NCBI GenBank assembly: GCA_016223165.1
Contig: JACRPO010000009.1
Span: forward strand, 62,001-126,000
Length of the DNA: 64,000 bases
Source: Burkholderiales bacterium
Lineage (GTDB): Bacteria > Pseudomonadota > Gammaproteobacteria > Burkholderiales > Burkholderiaceae_C
Reading direction: 5' to 3'
Position numbers and translations under genes: made by a program. Under the pieces are notes generated by a model. It was not told where the DNA came from, searched no databases, and saw only the letters and a list, made by a program, of their open reading frames with translations. Positions 35,643 through 44,704 of the stretch are shown piece after piece; within the stretch, counting starts at the first letter, position 1; every line of letters starts with the position of its first letter.

Positions 35643-38412
35643 AGTCGGGCCCGAGCACCATCCGGTCGGCGGCGGCATCGTCGAGATCGCGCCCTTCGGC
35701 CTCGCAGGCGGCGAAGGTGGCCGCATCGAGCACCTGCCGCGCCAGCCTTTCGGCCTCGACGAGGTTGCCGGCCGTGGTCTCTTCGACCGCCTTGCCGCAC
35801 TGCGCGAACGCGCGCCTGGCGTGGCCCACCATGCGCGCGGCGGCCTCGGCCCGGCCCTCCAGCGCCAGCACGAGCGCGTATTGGTCGGCGATGTAGGGCA
35901 GCCCATGGCGGCGCAGCACGCGCGCCGCCGCAGGCGCGGCGGCGCGGAATTCGTCGAAGCGGCGCAGCCTCAGCAGCGACTCGAGCAGCCCGTTCCACGC
36001 GTACGCGGCGTTGGCCGACTGCGGGTCGGCCAGGCGCGCCAGCAGCGCGCGCGAGCGTGGCAACGTCTCCTCGTGGCGGCCGAGGTGCTGCAGGGCGCTG
36101 ACGATGTTGGTCTCGGCGGCATCGGCCATGCCCTGGTTGTCCAGCGCGCGCGCCAGTTCCTGTTCGCGCAGGCGGTGGCGCAGCAGGCCCTCGTAGTCGG
36201 CGCGCAGCAGGCACAGGGTGGCCTCGGTACCCGCGAGCAGCAACTCCTGCGCCGGCGGCCACTCGGGGTGGCGCGCGAACAGCGTTCGCATCGTGGCGAC
36301 GTGGCCTTCGAGATCGTCGCTGGCGACCGAGCTGGCGCGCACGATGTACGAGCGCGCCGTGAACTCGCCCAGGTCATCGCCCAGCGCGCTGAACAGTCCG
36401 CAGACATGTTCGGCCATCGCGCGCGCGTGCAGGTCGCGGCTCATCAACCACTGGCGCGCGCGCTGGCTCCACCAGCGCGCCCGCAGGGACGGCGGCAGGG
36501 TGCCGCCCTCGACCGCCGCCTCGCAGGCCTCGAGCCAGCCGAGCGCCTCGAGCCGCCAGGCGGTGAAAGTGGCCAGGTGCGACACGTACACGGCCAGTTC
36601 CACGGCCAACTGCGGCATGCGCGGCAAGGCCCAGGCGATGGCTTCGCGCAGGTTGTCGTGCTCGGCCAGCGCGGGCGCGCGCTCGACGTCGCCGGCCGCC
36701 GGCGCCGCGGCCCGCTGCGCGAGCCCGTGCAGGGCCTGCGCATGTCGGCTGCGCAAGGCGGCCTCGTCGCCGGTGGCAGCGAGGCGGCGCTGCGCGTCGG
36801 CGCGCATCGTCTCGAGCAGGCGGTAGCGCGGCGGGTCGCCGGCATCGGTGGCCACCAGCGAGCGGTCGATGAGCTGGGCGAGCGTGTCGATGACAGCCCA
36901 GCGCTGCTCTTCGGCCACCGCGGCGGGCGGCCCCGCCTGCGTGCCCATGCCCACCCGGCCGTCCACCGGCGCAGCCCCCGGCCCGGCGCCCTGCTCGGGC
37001 ACCGCCGCCACCGCCACCAGCAGCTCGAGCGTGAAGCCGCCGCTGAACACGCCGCAAGCGCGGTACAGGCGTTGCTCGTCGGGCGCGAGCAGGCCGTAGC
37101 TCCAGTCGAGCGCGGCCTGCAGCGTGCGGTGGCGCGCCGCCGCGTCGCGCCGGCCGGCGTTGAGCAGCGCCACGGGCCGCTCGAGCGCCCGCGCCAGCCC
37201 CACGAGGCCGAGCGCGGGCACGCGCGCCGCGGCCATCTCCAGCGCCAGCGGCAGGCCGTCCAGGCGCCGGCAGATGTCGCGCAGCAGCGGCAGCTGCTCC
37301 TCGCCGGCGTGGAAGCGGTGGTCGGCCGCACGCGCGCGCTCGACGAACAGCGCCACCGCGCCGCGGTGCAGATCGAGCGCATCGCTGTCCAGCGGCAGCG
37401 CAAGCGGCTCGATGCGGTGCACATGCTCGCCGGCCACCGCCAGCGGCAGCTGGCTCGTCACGAGCAGGCGCAGCGCCGGGTCGGCCGCGAGCAGCGCGGC
37501 GGCGAGCGCCGCGGCCGCGTCCACCAGATGCTCGGCGTTGTCCAGCACGAGCAGCCGGCCGCGCAAGGCGCGCAACAGCGTCGCGGCGGTGTTCGCGCTG
37601 ACACCGGCCGCACCTGCAGCACCTGCAGCACCTGCAGCACCTGCAGCACCCGCAGCACCGGCCGCACCCGCAGCACCCGCAACTCCTGCAGCAGCCGCAG
37701 CTCCTGCAGCACCGACCCCACCGGCCGCGCCACCATCGCCGCCGCCCACGTTCGCACCCACCGGCGGCGTCGCGACGTCCAGCGCGCGCGCCACGGCGGC
37801 AGTCACCTGCGCGGCATCGGTGAGCGGGGCCAGGTCCACCCACACCGCGCCGCCTTCGGCCGCCGCGGCCAAGGCGCGCGCCAGGCTCGTCTTGCCCACG
37901 CCGGCCGGGCCGATGAGCGTGACGCAACCCGGCCGCTGCAGCGCCGCACTCAGGCGGGCGAGGTCCTCGTCGCGGCCGATGAGCGTGGGGCCCGGGGGTG
38001 GCGCCGATGCCGAAGGCGCCACACCCGGCGCAGGCGTCTGCGCCGCAGCGGCCCCAGTGGCCTCGGTGGCCGCGCTCGCCGGCGAGGCCATCGCCGGCGA
38101 GGCCTCCGGCACCGCTTCGGGCCGCCCGGTGAACCGGTAGCCGCGCCCGGGAATGGTGGCGATCAGCTCGCCGCCCAGCACCTTGCGCAGGCTCGACACC
38201 TGCACCGTGAGGTTGGCTTCCTCCACGACGAGGCCGGGCCACACCGTGTCGAGCAGCTCGCCCTTGGTGACCAGCTCGCCCGGCCGCGCCACCAGCGCCA
38301 GCAGCAGGTCGAACGCGCGCGCCCCCAGCGCAGCGGGCGCCCCCTCGACGAGCAGGCGGCGCTCGCGCGGCTGCAGCTCGAAGCGGTCGAAGCGCAACAC
38401 CTGCATCGGCAT
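35584..38412 (-). CDS. Winged-helix regulator with NB-ARC-type ATPase and TPR-like region
   Basis: A 942-residue regulator. Residues 4-97 form an OmpR/PhoB-type winged helix of the CadC kind (FDRFELQPRERRLLVEG, ending GRGYRFTG). A Pro/Ala linker leads to an ATPase with Walker A GPAGVGKTS (168-176) and Walker B LLVLDNAEHL (near 290). Between them lies a Gly-Ala-Ala repeat of about 40 residues. The C-terminal half is helical with TPR-like repeats. The layout is that of AfsR/MalT-like signal-integrating regulators; the ligand is unknown. Start ATG 38412, with ATG 38406 close by. The last 18 or so residues (EPVNESAAPERRARRRRI) come from the MITE-like element, so the natural C-terminus was probably replaced. 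Confidence 0.85.
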   Translation of the reverse strand: MPMQVLRFDRFELQPRERRLLVEGAPAALGARAFDLLLALVARPGELVTKGELLDTVWPGLVVEEANLTVQVSSLRKVLGGELIATIPGRGYRFTGRPEAVPEASPAMASPASAATEATGAAAAQTPAPGVAPSASAPPPGPTLIGRDEDLARLSAALQRPGCVTLIGPAGVGKTSLARALAAAAEGGAVWVDLAPLTDAAQVTAAVARALDVATPPVGANVGGGDGGAAGGVGAAGAAAAAGVAGAAGAAGAAGAAGAAGAAGAAGAAGVSANTAATLLRALRGRLLVLDNAEHLVDAAAALAAALLAADPALRLLVTSQLPLAVAGEHVHRIEPLALPLDSDALDLHRGAVALFVERARAADHRFHAGEEQLPLLRDICRRLDGLPLALEMAAARVPALGLVGLARALERPVALLNAGRRDAAARHRTLQAALDWSYGLLAPDEQRLYRACGVFSGGFTLELLVAVAAVPEQGAGPGAAPVDGRVGMGTQAGPPAAVAEEQRWAVIDTLAQLIDRSLVATDAGDPPRYRLLETMRADAQRRLAATGDEAALRSRHAQALHGLAQRAAAPAAGDVERAPALAEHDNLREAIAWALPRMPQLAVELAVYVSHLATFTAWRLEALGWLEACEAAVEGGTLPPSLRARWWSQRARQWLMSRDLHARAMAEHVCGLFSALGDDLGEFTARSYIVRASSVASDDLEGHVATMRTLFARHPEWPPAQELLLAGTEATLCLLRADYEGLLRHRLREQELARALDNQGMADAAETNIVSALQHLGRHEETLPRSRALLARLADPQSANAAYAWNGLLESLLRLRRFDEFRAAAPAAARVLRRHGLPYIADQYALVLALEGRAEAAARMVGHARRAFAQCGKAVEETTAGNLVEAERLARQVLDAATFAACEAEGRDLDDAAADRMVLGPDSEPVNESAAPERRARRRRI
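37611..37713. repeat. 9-bp coding repeat CACCTGCAG (Gly-Ala-Ala units)
   Basis: Five near-perfect units of CACCTGCAG followed by drifting copies, in frame in the large regulator and encoding a Gly-Ala-Ala tract on the minus strand. It is likely length-variable. Confidence 0.85.
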
Positions 38413-38476
38413 GGACGCGGAGGATATCGCCCGTGCCGGCCTGCTGCCCCGGCGGGGGCGCCTCGGCGGCAACCGT

Positions 38477-39145
38477 TCAGGAGAAGGTCACCCAGCCGGC
38501 GCGCTGCACGTCGTCCAGGTGCGGCAGGCCGTTGTAGCTCACGAGCCAATGGCGCGAGGCCGTGAAGCTGAGCTCGCTCAGCGCGCTGTTGCGCATCTGC
38601 AGGTTCAGCGCCACCACGGCCGTGGCGGGCGCCTGCAACACATGCGCCAGCGCGGTGGCGATGGGCCCGCCGCTGCTCACCACCAGCACCTGCTGCGCAC
38701 CCGAGCCGCGCAGCTCGTCGAGCACCGCGGCCACGCCGCCGCGGAAGCCCGCCCAGTCGCGCATGCCGGGCACCTGCAGCTCGCCGCGCATCCAGCGCTC
38801 GAGCCCTTCGCGCAGCAGGCGGAAGTGCTCGCGGCGGTCGCCGCCGGGCGTGTGCACCGGCGGCGCACCGCCGCACACGGCGCGCACCAGCGCCTCGGCG
38901 TCGTATTCGTCCAGCGCCGCGGTGGCGCGCGCCTCGGGCAGCCCGGGCAGGCGCGAAGCGATCGCCGCCAGCGACTGCGCATGACGCCTGAGCGTGCCGG
39001 TGAGCACGAGATCGAAGCGGCGCGCGCGCAGGGCGAGGTAGTCGCCGAGCGCCTCGCACTGGCGCGCGCCGAGCTCGCTGAGCTGGTCGTAGTCGGCGGC
39101 GCCGAAGGACGCCTGCCCATGGCGCACGAGTGTCACGGTCCCCAT
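38477..39145 (-). CDS. Histidine phosphatase family protein
   Basis: A 222-residue phosphoglycerate-mutase-like protein. The catalytic RHG motif is at the N-terminus (VTLVRHGQASFGAADYDQLS) and the second His lies in VVSSGGPIATALAH, where the usual GH is replaced by GG-P; this variation occurs in some family members and could affect activity. Family members remove phosphate from sugars, nucleotides or proteins, so the substrate is open. It is downstream of, but not overlapping, the gene divergent from TetR. ATG 39145 starts the domain directly. Confidence 0.82.
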   Translation of the reverse strand: MGTVTLVRHGQASFGAADYDQLSELGARQCEALGDYLALRARRFDLVLTGTLRRHAQSLAAIASRLPGLPEARATAALDEYDAEALVRAVCGGAPPVHTPGGDRREHFRLLREGLERWMRGELQVPGMRDWAGFRGGVAAVLDELRGSGAQQVLVVSSGGPIATALAHVLQAPATAVVALNLQMRNSALSELSFTASRHWLVSYNGLPHLDDVQRAGWVTFS

Positions 39146-39262
39146 GCGCACATTGTCGGCAGCCGCGCAGCCGCTCACCGTCGCCGCGGCGACGTCACGG
39201 AAGCGACATGCGATGCGGCATCAACGCAGCGCAATCAGCACGGTGGCATCAACGCAGCGCCA

Positions 39263-40087
39263 TCACCGCAGCACCTTCGGCGCCCGCACCGCGGCCTTGC
39301 GCTGCGGCTTCAGCGCCGCCGACTGGCTCAGCGCCGCATCGACCAGCGCATCGGCCATCCACAGCGCCACGCGCTGCACCTCGCGCTCGGGCAGGTGCCA
39401 GATGTCCTTCAGGATGACGTACGGCTCGATGCCGTAGACCACCGACAGCGCGTGGTGCAGCCGCTGGCGCAGCGCCGGCGTCAGCTCGCCCTTCATCGGC
39501 TCGATGGCGTGCTCGAGGATGCGGACGCGGTGGCCGCGCCGGTACGGTTCCTCCTCGAGCAGGCCGGCACGCTCCTGCGCCCACTGCTCGAGCGCGAGCT
39601 GCGCCGCGGCGCGCAGCTGCGGCTCGAATTCCTGGAAGCGCGGGAAGGTCTGCTCGAAGAGCTCGCGAACGCGCGCTCGCCCGTCGGGCAGGTTGCTCGA
39701 CAACTTGCGCACCGGGCCGAGCGAGCTGTCGATGACCGCGGTGACGAGCGCGCTGCGGCTCGGGAAGTAGCGGTAGGCCGTGGCGCGCGAGACGCGCGAA
39801 CGCACGGCCACCTCGGCGACGCTCGGGATGTGGCCGTCGCGGATGATCTCCATCGCCGTGTCGAGCAGCAGCCTGAAGGTCGCGGCCTTCACGCCGCGCT
39901 CGGGCGGCGGCGCCGGCGTGCTCGGCTCGGCGCGCGCCTTGGGCGCCTTGGGCGCCTTGGGCGCCTTCGCGGCCTTCGGCGGCTTCGGCGCCTTGAGCAG
40001 GTCGTGCGCCGCGGGCCGCTCAGGCGGGTGCGGCACCCCGGCGGGGCGCAGCTGGCGGGCAGGGGAGCGTCGGGTTCGGGTTTTCAC
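39263..40087 (-). CDS. TetR-family regulator of the divergent catabolic run
   Basis: About 274 residues. The first 80 or so are basic and repetitive (APKAPKAPKA), then a TetR helix-turn-helix (LLLDTAMEIIRDGH, VAEVAVRSRVSRATAYRYF) and an all-helical ligand domain. There is no ATG before the DNA-binding domain; GTG 40087 (VKTRTRRSPARQ) is the best start. It is divergent from the FAH-family gene, with an operator-like palindrome in the 189-nt spacer, so it probably represses that run. The ligand is unknown. Confidence 0.82.
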   Translation of the reverse strand: MKTRTRRSPARQLRPAGVPHPPERPAAHDLLKAPKPPKAAKAPKAPKAPKARAEPSTPAPPPERGVKAATFRLLLDTAMEIIRDGHIPSVAEVAVRSRVSRATAYRYFPSRSALVTAVIDSSLGPVRKLSSNLPDGRARVRELFEQTFPRFQEFEPQLRAAAQLALEQWAQERAGLLEEEPYRRGHRVRILEHAIEPMKGELTPALRQRLHHALSVVYGIEPYVILKDIWHLPEREVQRVALWMADALVDAALSQSAALKPQRKAAVRAPKVLR

Positions 40088-40111
40088 CGGGCTGGCAATC
40101 GTGTGATGTTC

Positions 40112-40172
40112 TTGTGGCCGCGCGGCGCGCGCCCGTATGATGCATCGATCCCGATTTGAGACGCAAGTCTCA
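40112..40172 (+). promoter_or_regulatory. Promoter and TetR-type operator before the catabolic run
   Basis: TTGTGG at 40112-40117, 18-bp spacer, TATGAT at 40136-40141 (5 of 6 to the -10 consensus). Downstream is the perfect palindrome TGAGAC-GCAA-GTCTCA (40157-40172), the size and shape of a TetR operator, placed where a bound repressor would block initial transcription. The -35 is weak. Confidence 0.5.
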
Positions 40173-40276
40173 CGGACCCGCGCCGAGCCCAGAGCACTGC
40201 GCGCCGAGCCCCGATCAGTGCCACCGAGCGCCGACCCGGGAGCGTGCAGCGCCAAGCCACCGAGACAAGCAAGCCG

Positions 40277-41170
40277 ATGCGCATCGCCAGCTGGAGCTGG
40301 GGCGGCCGCCCCCATGTCGGCCTGATGTCCGCGGATGGGCGTGAGCTCACGCCGCTGGCCGTGAGCAGGCCCGAGCGCGGCGCCTTCGAGCTCGTGCGTT
40401 CGCTGGCCCATGGCGACCCGCTGCCCGCCGCCGCCGGCGCGCGCCTGCCGGTGGAGGCCGCCACGCTGCTCGCACCGCTGCGGCCGCGCCGCAACCTCTT
40501 CTGCATCGGCCGCAACTACCGCGCGCACGCCGAGGAGCTCTCGGGCACGGTCTTCCGCGACGCTGCGGCCCCATCGCGGGAGCGGGACCTCTGGCCCATC
40601 GTCTTCACCAAGGTGCCCGAAACGGTGATCGGCCCCTTCGACCCCGTGCGCCTGCCGGGCCGCGCCATCAGCGAGCAGATCGACTACGAGAGCGAGCTCG
40701 CGGTGATCATCGGCAAGGGCGGCATCAACATCCCGCGCTCTCACGCGCTCGAGCATGTCTTCGGCTACAGCATCGTCAACGACGTCAGCGCCCGCGACGT
40801 GCAGACGCGCCACCAGCAGTGGCACCTGGGCAAGAGCTTCGACACCTTCTGCCCGATGGGGCCATGCATCGTCACCGCCGACGAGCTCGATGGCACGAAC
40901 ACGCGCGTGCGCGGCTGGGTCACGCCGGCGGGCGGCGCTGCGGAGCTGAGGCAGGACGGGCGGACGTCGGACATGATCTTCGACATCGCCGCCCAGATCG
41001 AGGCCATCTCGCGCGGCATCACGCTGTACCCCGGCGACATCATCGCCACCGGCACCCCGAGCGGCGTCGGCATGGGCTTCAGCCCGCCGAGGTGGCTGCG
41101 GCAGGGCGACGTGGTGCGCGTCGAGATCGACGGCATCGGCGCCATCGAGAACCGCTTCGAAGAACGTTGA
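40277..41170 (+). CDS. Fumarylacetoacetate hydrolase (FAH) family protein
   Basis: A 297-residue enzyme of the FAH/2-hydroxyhepta-2,4-diene-1,7-dioate isomerase group, which cleave or isomerise 2-oxo acids from ring-degradation pathways. Visible motifs: IGRNYRAHAEEL, FTKVPETVIGPFDPV, the acidic metal-binding IDYESELAVIIG, and near the end TGTPSGVG. Start ATG 40277; GTG 40244 is in frame but less likely. First gene of the run; the next gene begins 20 nt after its stop. Confidence 0.9.
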   Translation: MRIASWSWGGRPHVGLMSADGRELTPLAVSRPERGAFELVRSLAHGDPLPAAAGARLPVEAATLLAPLRPRRNLFCIGRNYRAHAEELSGTVFRDAAAPSRERDLWPIVFTKVPETVIGPFDPVRLPGRAISEQIDYESELAVIIGKGGINIPRSHALEHVFGYSIVNDVSARDVQTRHQQWHLGKSFDTFCPMGPCIVTADELDGTNTRVRGWVTPAGGAAELRQDGRTSDMIFDIAAQIEAISRGITLYPGDIIATGTPSGVGMGFSPPRWLRQGDVVRVEIDGIGAIENRFEER

Positions 41171-41189
41171 GCGGCGCGCCGGACAAGCC

Positions 41190-42023
41190 ATGAGCATCGC
41201 CTGGATCGACCGCATGGCCGTCGACGTGCGCGGCCCCGGCGACGCGAGCGCCGCCATCGTCTTCATCCACGGCCTGGGCGGCAGCATCAACGCGTGGACG
41301 CCGCTGCTGCCGGCGCTCGCGCGCTGGCGCTGCGTGCGGCTCGAATTGCCCGGCGCCGGGCGCTCGCACAAGGCCTATGCGCTCGGCGAAGCCACGCCGC
41401 ATCACGGCCACCTCAGCGCCGAGACGCACGCCGACGCCGTGCTGCGCGTGTGCGAGGCGCTCGGCATCGCGCGCGCCCACCTCGTCGGGCACAGCTTCGG
41501 CACGATCATCGCGCAGCACGTGGCCGCCAAGGAGCCGCAGCGGGTGACGAGCCTCGCGCTCTTCGGCGCGCTCGCCGAGCCGACCGCCGCAATGCGCGAG
41601 AACATGCTGGCGCGCGCCGCGCTGGCGCGCGCCCAGGGCGTGCAGGGCATGTTCGAGATCGCCGAGGCCATCTCGCAGGCGGCGCTGTCGGCCTCGTCGC
41701 GCGAGACGCTGCCGGTGGCCGTGGCCTACGTTCGCGACAGCATCGGCGCGCAGGACCCGGAAGGCTTCGCGCGCAACTGCGTCGCGCTCGGCGAGGCAAG
41801 GGCGGCGCGGCTGGAGCTGATCCGCTGCCCCACGCTCATCGTCAACGGCGACGAGGACCTGATCGCGCCGCTGTCGGGTGCGCGCCAGCTCGCGAGCCGC
41901 CTGGGCAGCGGCCCCGCGCAGGCGCGGCTGGAGGTCTTCAGCCGCTGCGGCCATTGGCCGACGCTGGAGCGACCCACCGAATCGCAGCGCGTGCTGCGCG
42001 AGTTCCTCGACCGAGTGCGGTAG
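41190..42023 (+). CDS. Alpha/beta hydrolase (3-oxoadipate enol-lactonase-like)
   Basis: A 277-residue cytoplasmic hydrolase. The oxyanion motif FIHGLGGSINAW, nucleophile elbow GHSFGT, acid in VNGDEDLIAP and catalytic His in RCGHWPTLE are all present. The overall likeness is to PcaD-type enol-lactone hydrolases and C-C bond hydrolases such as MhpC, which fits a role next to an FAH-family enzyme in ring or acid degradation. The precise substrate is not predictable. Confidence 0.87.
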   Translation: MSIAWIDRMAVDVRGPGDASAAIVFIHGLGGSINAWTPLLPALARWRCVRLELPGAGRSHKAYALGEATPHHGHLSAETHADAVLRVCEALGIARAHLVGHSFGTIIAQHVAAKEPQRVTSLALFGALAEPTAAMRENMLARAALARAQGVQGMFEIAEAISQAALSASSRETLPVAVAYVRDSIGAQDPEGFARNCVALGEARAARLELIRCPTLIVNGDEDLIAPLSGARQLASRLGSGPAQARLEVFSRCGHWPTLERPTESQRVLREFLDRVR

Positions 42024-42034
42024 GAGTCAGGGCC

Positions 42035-43366
42035 ATGGCCGACACCCTCTTCACCAACGTGCGCATCTTCGACGGCGGCGGCGAAACGCCCTTCACCGGC
42101 GACGTGCTGGTGAGCGGCAACCGCATCAGCCGCGTCGTCAAGACGGCTTACGGGCAGCGCACCGCACCCATCGCCGGGGCGACGCTGATCGACGGCGCCG
42201 GCGCCTTCCTCATGCCCGGCATGGTGGAGGCGCACACGCACTTCAGCTGGAACAACCAGCCGACTCTCGACAGCATCCAGCGCATGCCGCCCGAGGAGCA
42301 CATCCTGTGGTGCGCGCAGGTGGCGAAGACGTATCTCGACATGGGCTTCACGAGCTGCGTCGGCGCCGCCACCGCCAAGCCGCGGCTGGACGTGGTGATC
42401 CGCAACGCCATCAACGACGGCACCATCGTCGGCCCGCGCTACATCGCCGCCAGCCAGGAGATCACGGTGCCCGGTGGCCTCGGCGACACGACGGCGCCGC
42501 ACCTGCCGCAGCACGAGTTCGCCTTCGGCGCCATCGTCAGCGGCGCCGAGGAGATGCGCCGCTGCGTGCGCATGTTCGCCAAGTACGGCGTCGACCAGAT
42601 CAAGATCAACCTAAGCGGTGAATCGATCACCGGCATGCCGAGCGAGATGAGCCAGTTCACCGAGGCCGAGGTGGCCGTCTGCGTGGACGAGGCGCACCGC
42701 TGGGGCAAGCGCGTCGCCGCGCATGCGCGCAGCACCTGGTCGATCAAGGAGTGCGTGCGCCAGGGCATCGAGGTCATCTACCACGCCAGCTTCGCGGACG
42801 AAGAGGCGCTCGACATGCTCGAGGCGGCGAAGTTCAAGCACTACGTCGCCCCAGGCCTGGCCTGGCTCATCAACACCTGTCACCACGCCAGCGCCTGGGG
42901 CCTGACGCCCGAGGTGACGAGGAAGATGGGCTACCACCGCGAGCTCGAAGCCGCCATCGAGAGCATGAAGGCGATGCGCAAGCGCGGCATCCGCATCCTG
43001 CCCGGCGGCGACTACGGCTTCGCGTGGACGCCGCATGGCACCAACGCCAAGGACCTCGAGTACTTCGTCAAGCACGTGGGCATGAGCACGATGGAGGCAC
43101 TCTTGTCGGCCACCGCCTGGGGCGGGCCGATGATGGGTCTCAGTCGCGATGGTCTCAAGGAGATCGGCCACATCCGCGAAGGGTGCCTGGCCGACATCCT
43201 GCTGGTGGACGGCGACCCGCTCACCGACATCACGATCCTGCAGGACCGAAAGCGCATCCTGGCCGTGATGAAGGACGGCGAGTTCCATCGCGCGCCACCG
43301 ATGCGGACGGGTGCGGGCGTGAGCCGCGCCGGCGCCACGCCCGCGATGACGCGCTGGGCCGCCTGA
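42035..43366 (+). CDS. Metal-dependent amidohydrolase, first of a tandem pair
   Basis: A 443-residue TIM-barrel amidohydrolase. The first metal-binding HxH is in MVEAHTHFSW near residue 67, later ligand regions are VAAHARS and VIYHASF, and the C-terminal small-domain strand carries the usual GCLADILLVDGDPL. The product is close to the one encoded next, and both start MADTLFTNVRI. The subfamily hydrolyses amide or ring bonds in dipeptides, hydantoin-like or imidazolone compounds. Start ATG 42035; the stop is 32 nt before the next gene's ATG. Confidence 0.88.
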   Translation: MADTLFTNVRIFDGGGETPFTGDVLVSGNRISRVVKTAYGQRTAPIAGATLIDGAGAFLMPGMVEAHTHFSWNNQPTLDSIQRMPPEEHILWCAQVAKTYLDMGFTSCVGAATAKPRLDVVIRNAINDGTIVGPRYIAASQEITVPGGLGDTTAPHLPQHEFAFGAIVSGAEEMRRCVRMFAKYGVDQIKINLSGESITGMPSEMSQFTEAEVAVCVDEAHRWGKRVAAHARSTWSIKECVRQGIEVIYHASFADEEALDMLEAAKFKHYVAPGLAWLINTCHHASAWGLTPEVTRKMGYHRELEAAIESMKAMRKRGIRILPGGDYGFAWTPHGTNAKDLEYFVKHVGMSTMEALLSATAWGGPMMGLSRDGLKEIGHIREGCLADILLVDGDPLTDITILQDRKRILAVMKDGEFHRAPPMRTGAGVSRAGATPAMTRWAA

Positions 43367-43398
43367 TCGCATTGAGAGACCGAACAGGGAGACGCACC

Positions 43399-44694
43399 AT
43401 GGCCGACACCCTCTTCACGAACGTCCGCATCCTCGACGGCACGGGCCAGACCGCGCCCTACACCGGCAGCGTGCTCGTCAGCGGCAACCGCATCCGCCAG
43501 GTCGGGCGCAGCACCACCCCCATCGGGTCATTCGCACCAGGCACCGCCACCGTCATCGACGCCGCCGGCGCCACGCTGATGCCCGGCATGTGCGAGGCGC
43601 ACACGCACTTCAGCTGGAACGACGCCGCCACGCTCGGCGCCATCCAGGCGATGCCGCTCGAGGAGCATGTGCTGTGGGCAGCCAAGGTGGCGCACAACTA
43701 CCTCAAGGCCGGCTTCACGAGCTGCCTCGGCGCCGCCTGCGCCAAGCCGCGCCTGGATGTCGTGATCCGCAACGCCATCGAGAGCGGCCAGATCCCGGGC
43801 CCGCGCTACCTCGCCGCGAGCCAGGAGATCACGGTGCCCGGCGGCCTCGGCGACGAGATGCTGCCGCACCTGCCCTTCCCCGACTTCAGCTTCGGGCAGG
43901 TGGTGAACAACGCCGACGACATGCGCCGCGTCGTGCGCATGTTCCTCAAGTACGGCGTCGACTCGATCAAGCTCAACATCTCGGGCGACAACTTCGTGCC
44001 CGGGGCGGATGCCAAGACCACCTGGATGACCGACGCCGAGGTCGCTGCCGCGGTGGAAGAGGTCAACATGCGCGGCCGCCGCATCATCGTGCACGCGCGC
44101 TCATGCGCCAGCGTGAAGCAGGCGCTGCGGCACGGCATCCACCTCATCTACCACGCCAGCTTCACCGACGAAGAGGCGCTCGACATGCTCGAGGCGGCCA
44201 AGGACAAGGTCTTCGTCGCACCGGGCATCGGCATCCTCTGGGCGCTTTTGTGGGAGGCCGAACGCTGGGGCATCGACCATGCCAAGGCGGTGAGCATGGG
44301 CTACGAGGAGGAATGGGCCGCCGCGGTGGAGTCGCTCAAGGCCATGCACAGGCGCGGCGTGCGCGTGCTGCCGGGCGGCGACTACGGCTTCGCCTTCAAC
44401 CCGCACTACCAGAACGCGCGCGACCTCGAGCTCTTCGTCAAGCACCTCGGCTTCACGCCGATGGAGGCGATCCGCTCGTGCACGCTGTACGGTGGCCAGA
44501 TCATGATGCGGCCGCACGAGCTCGGCCTCGTCAAGGAAGGCTGCCTCGCCGACCTGCTGCTCGTCGACGGCGACCCGCTCGCCAACCTCTCGCTCCTGCG
44601 CGACCCCAAGCGCATCCTCGCGGTGATGAAGGACGGCGTCTTCGCCAAGCAGCCGCCGGTGGCGGCTTCGCGGGTCTGGGAGCGCGCGGCGTGA
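43399..44694 (+). CDS. Metal-dependent amidohydrolase, second of a tandem pair
   Basis: A 431-residue paralogue of the preceding product with the same HxH (CEAHTHFSW), IIVHARS and LIYHASF ligand regions and GCLADLLLVDGDPL near the end. The pair clearly arose by duplication and then diverged in the middle and C-terminal parts, which suggests two related substrates or two successive steps. It starts 33 nt after the first copy and ends 10 nt before the permease gene. Confidence 0.88.
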   Translation: MADTLFTNVRILDGTGQTAPYTGSVLVSGNRIRQVGRSTTPIGSFAPGTATVIDAAGATLMPGMCEAHTHFSWNDAATLGAIQAMPLEEHVLWAAKVAHNYLKAGFTSCLGAACAKPRLDVVIRNAIESGQIPGPRYLAASQEITVPGGLGDEMLPHLPFPDFSFGQVVNNADDMRRVVRMFLKYGVDSIKLNISGDNFVPGADAKTTWMTDAEVAAAVEEVNMRGRRIIVHARSCASVKQALRHGIHLIYHASFTDEEALDMLEAAKDKVFVAPGIGILWALLWEAERWGIDHAKAVSMGYEEEWAAAVESLKAMHRRGVRVLPGGDYGFAFNPHYQNARDLELFVKHLGFTPMEAIRSCTLYGGQIMMRPHELGLVKEGCLADLLLVDGDPLANLSLLRDPKRILAVMKDGVFAKQPPVAASRVWERAA

Positions 44695-44704
44695 GGTCCT
44701 CCGA

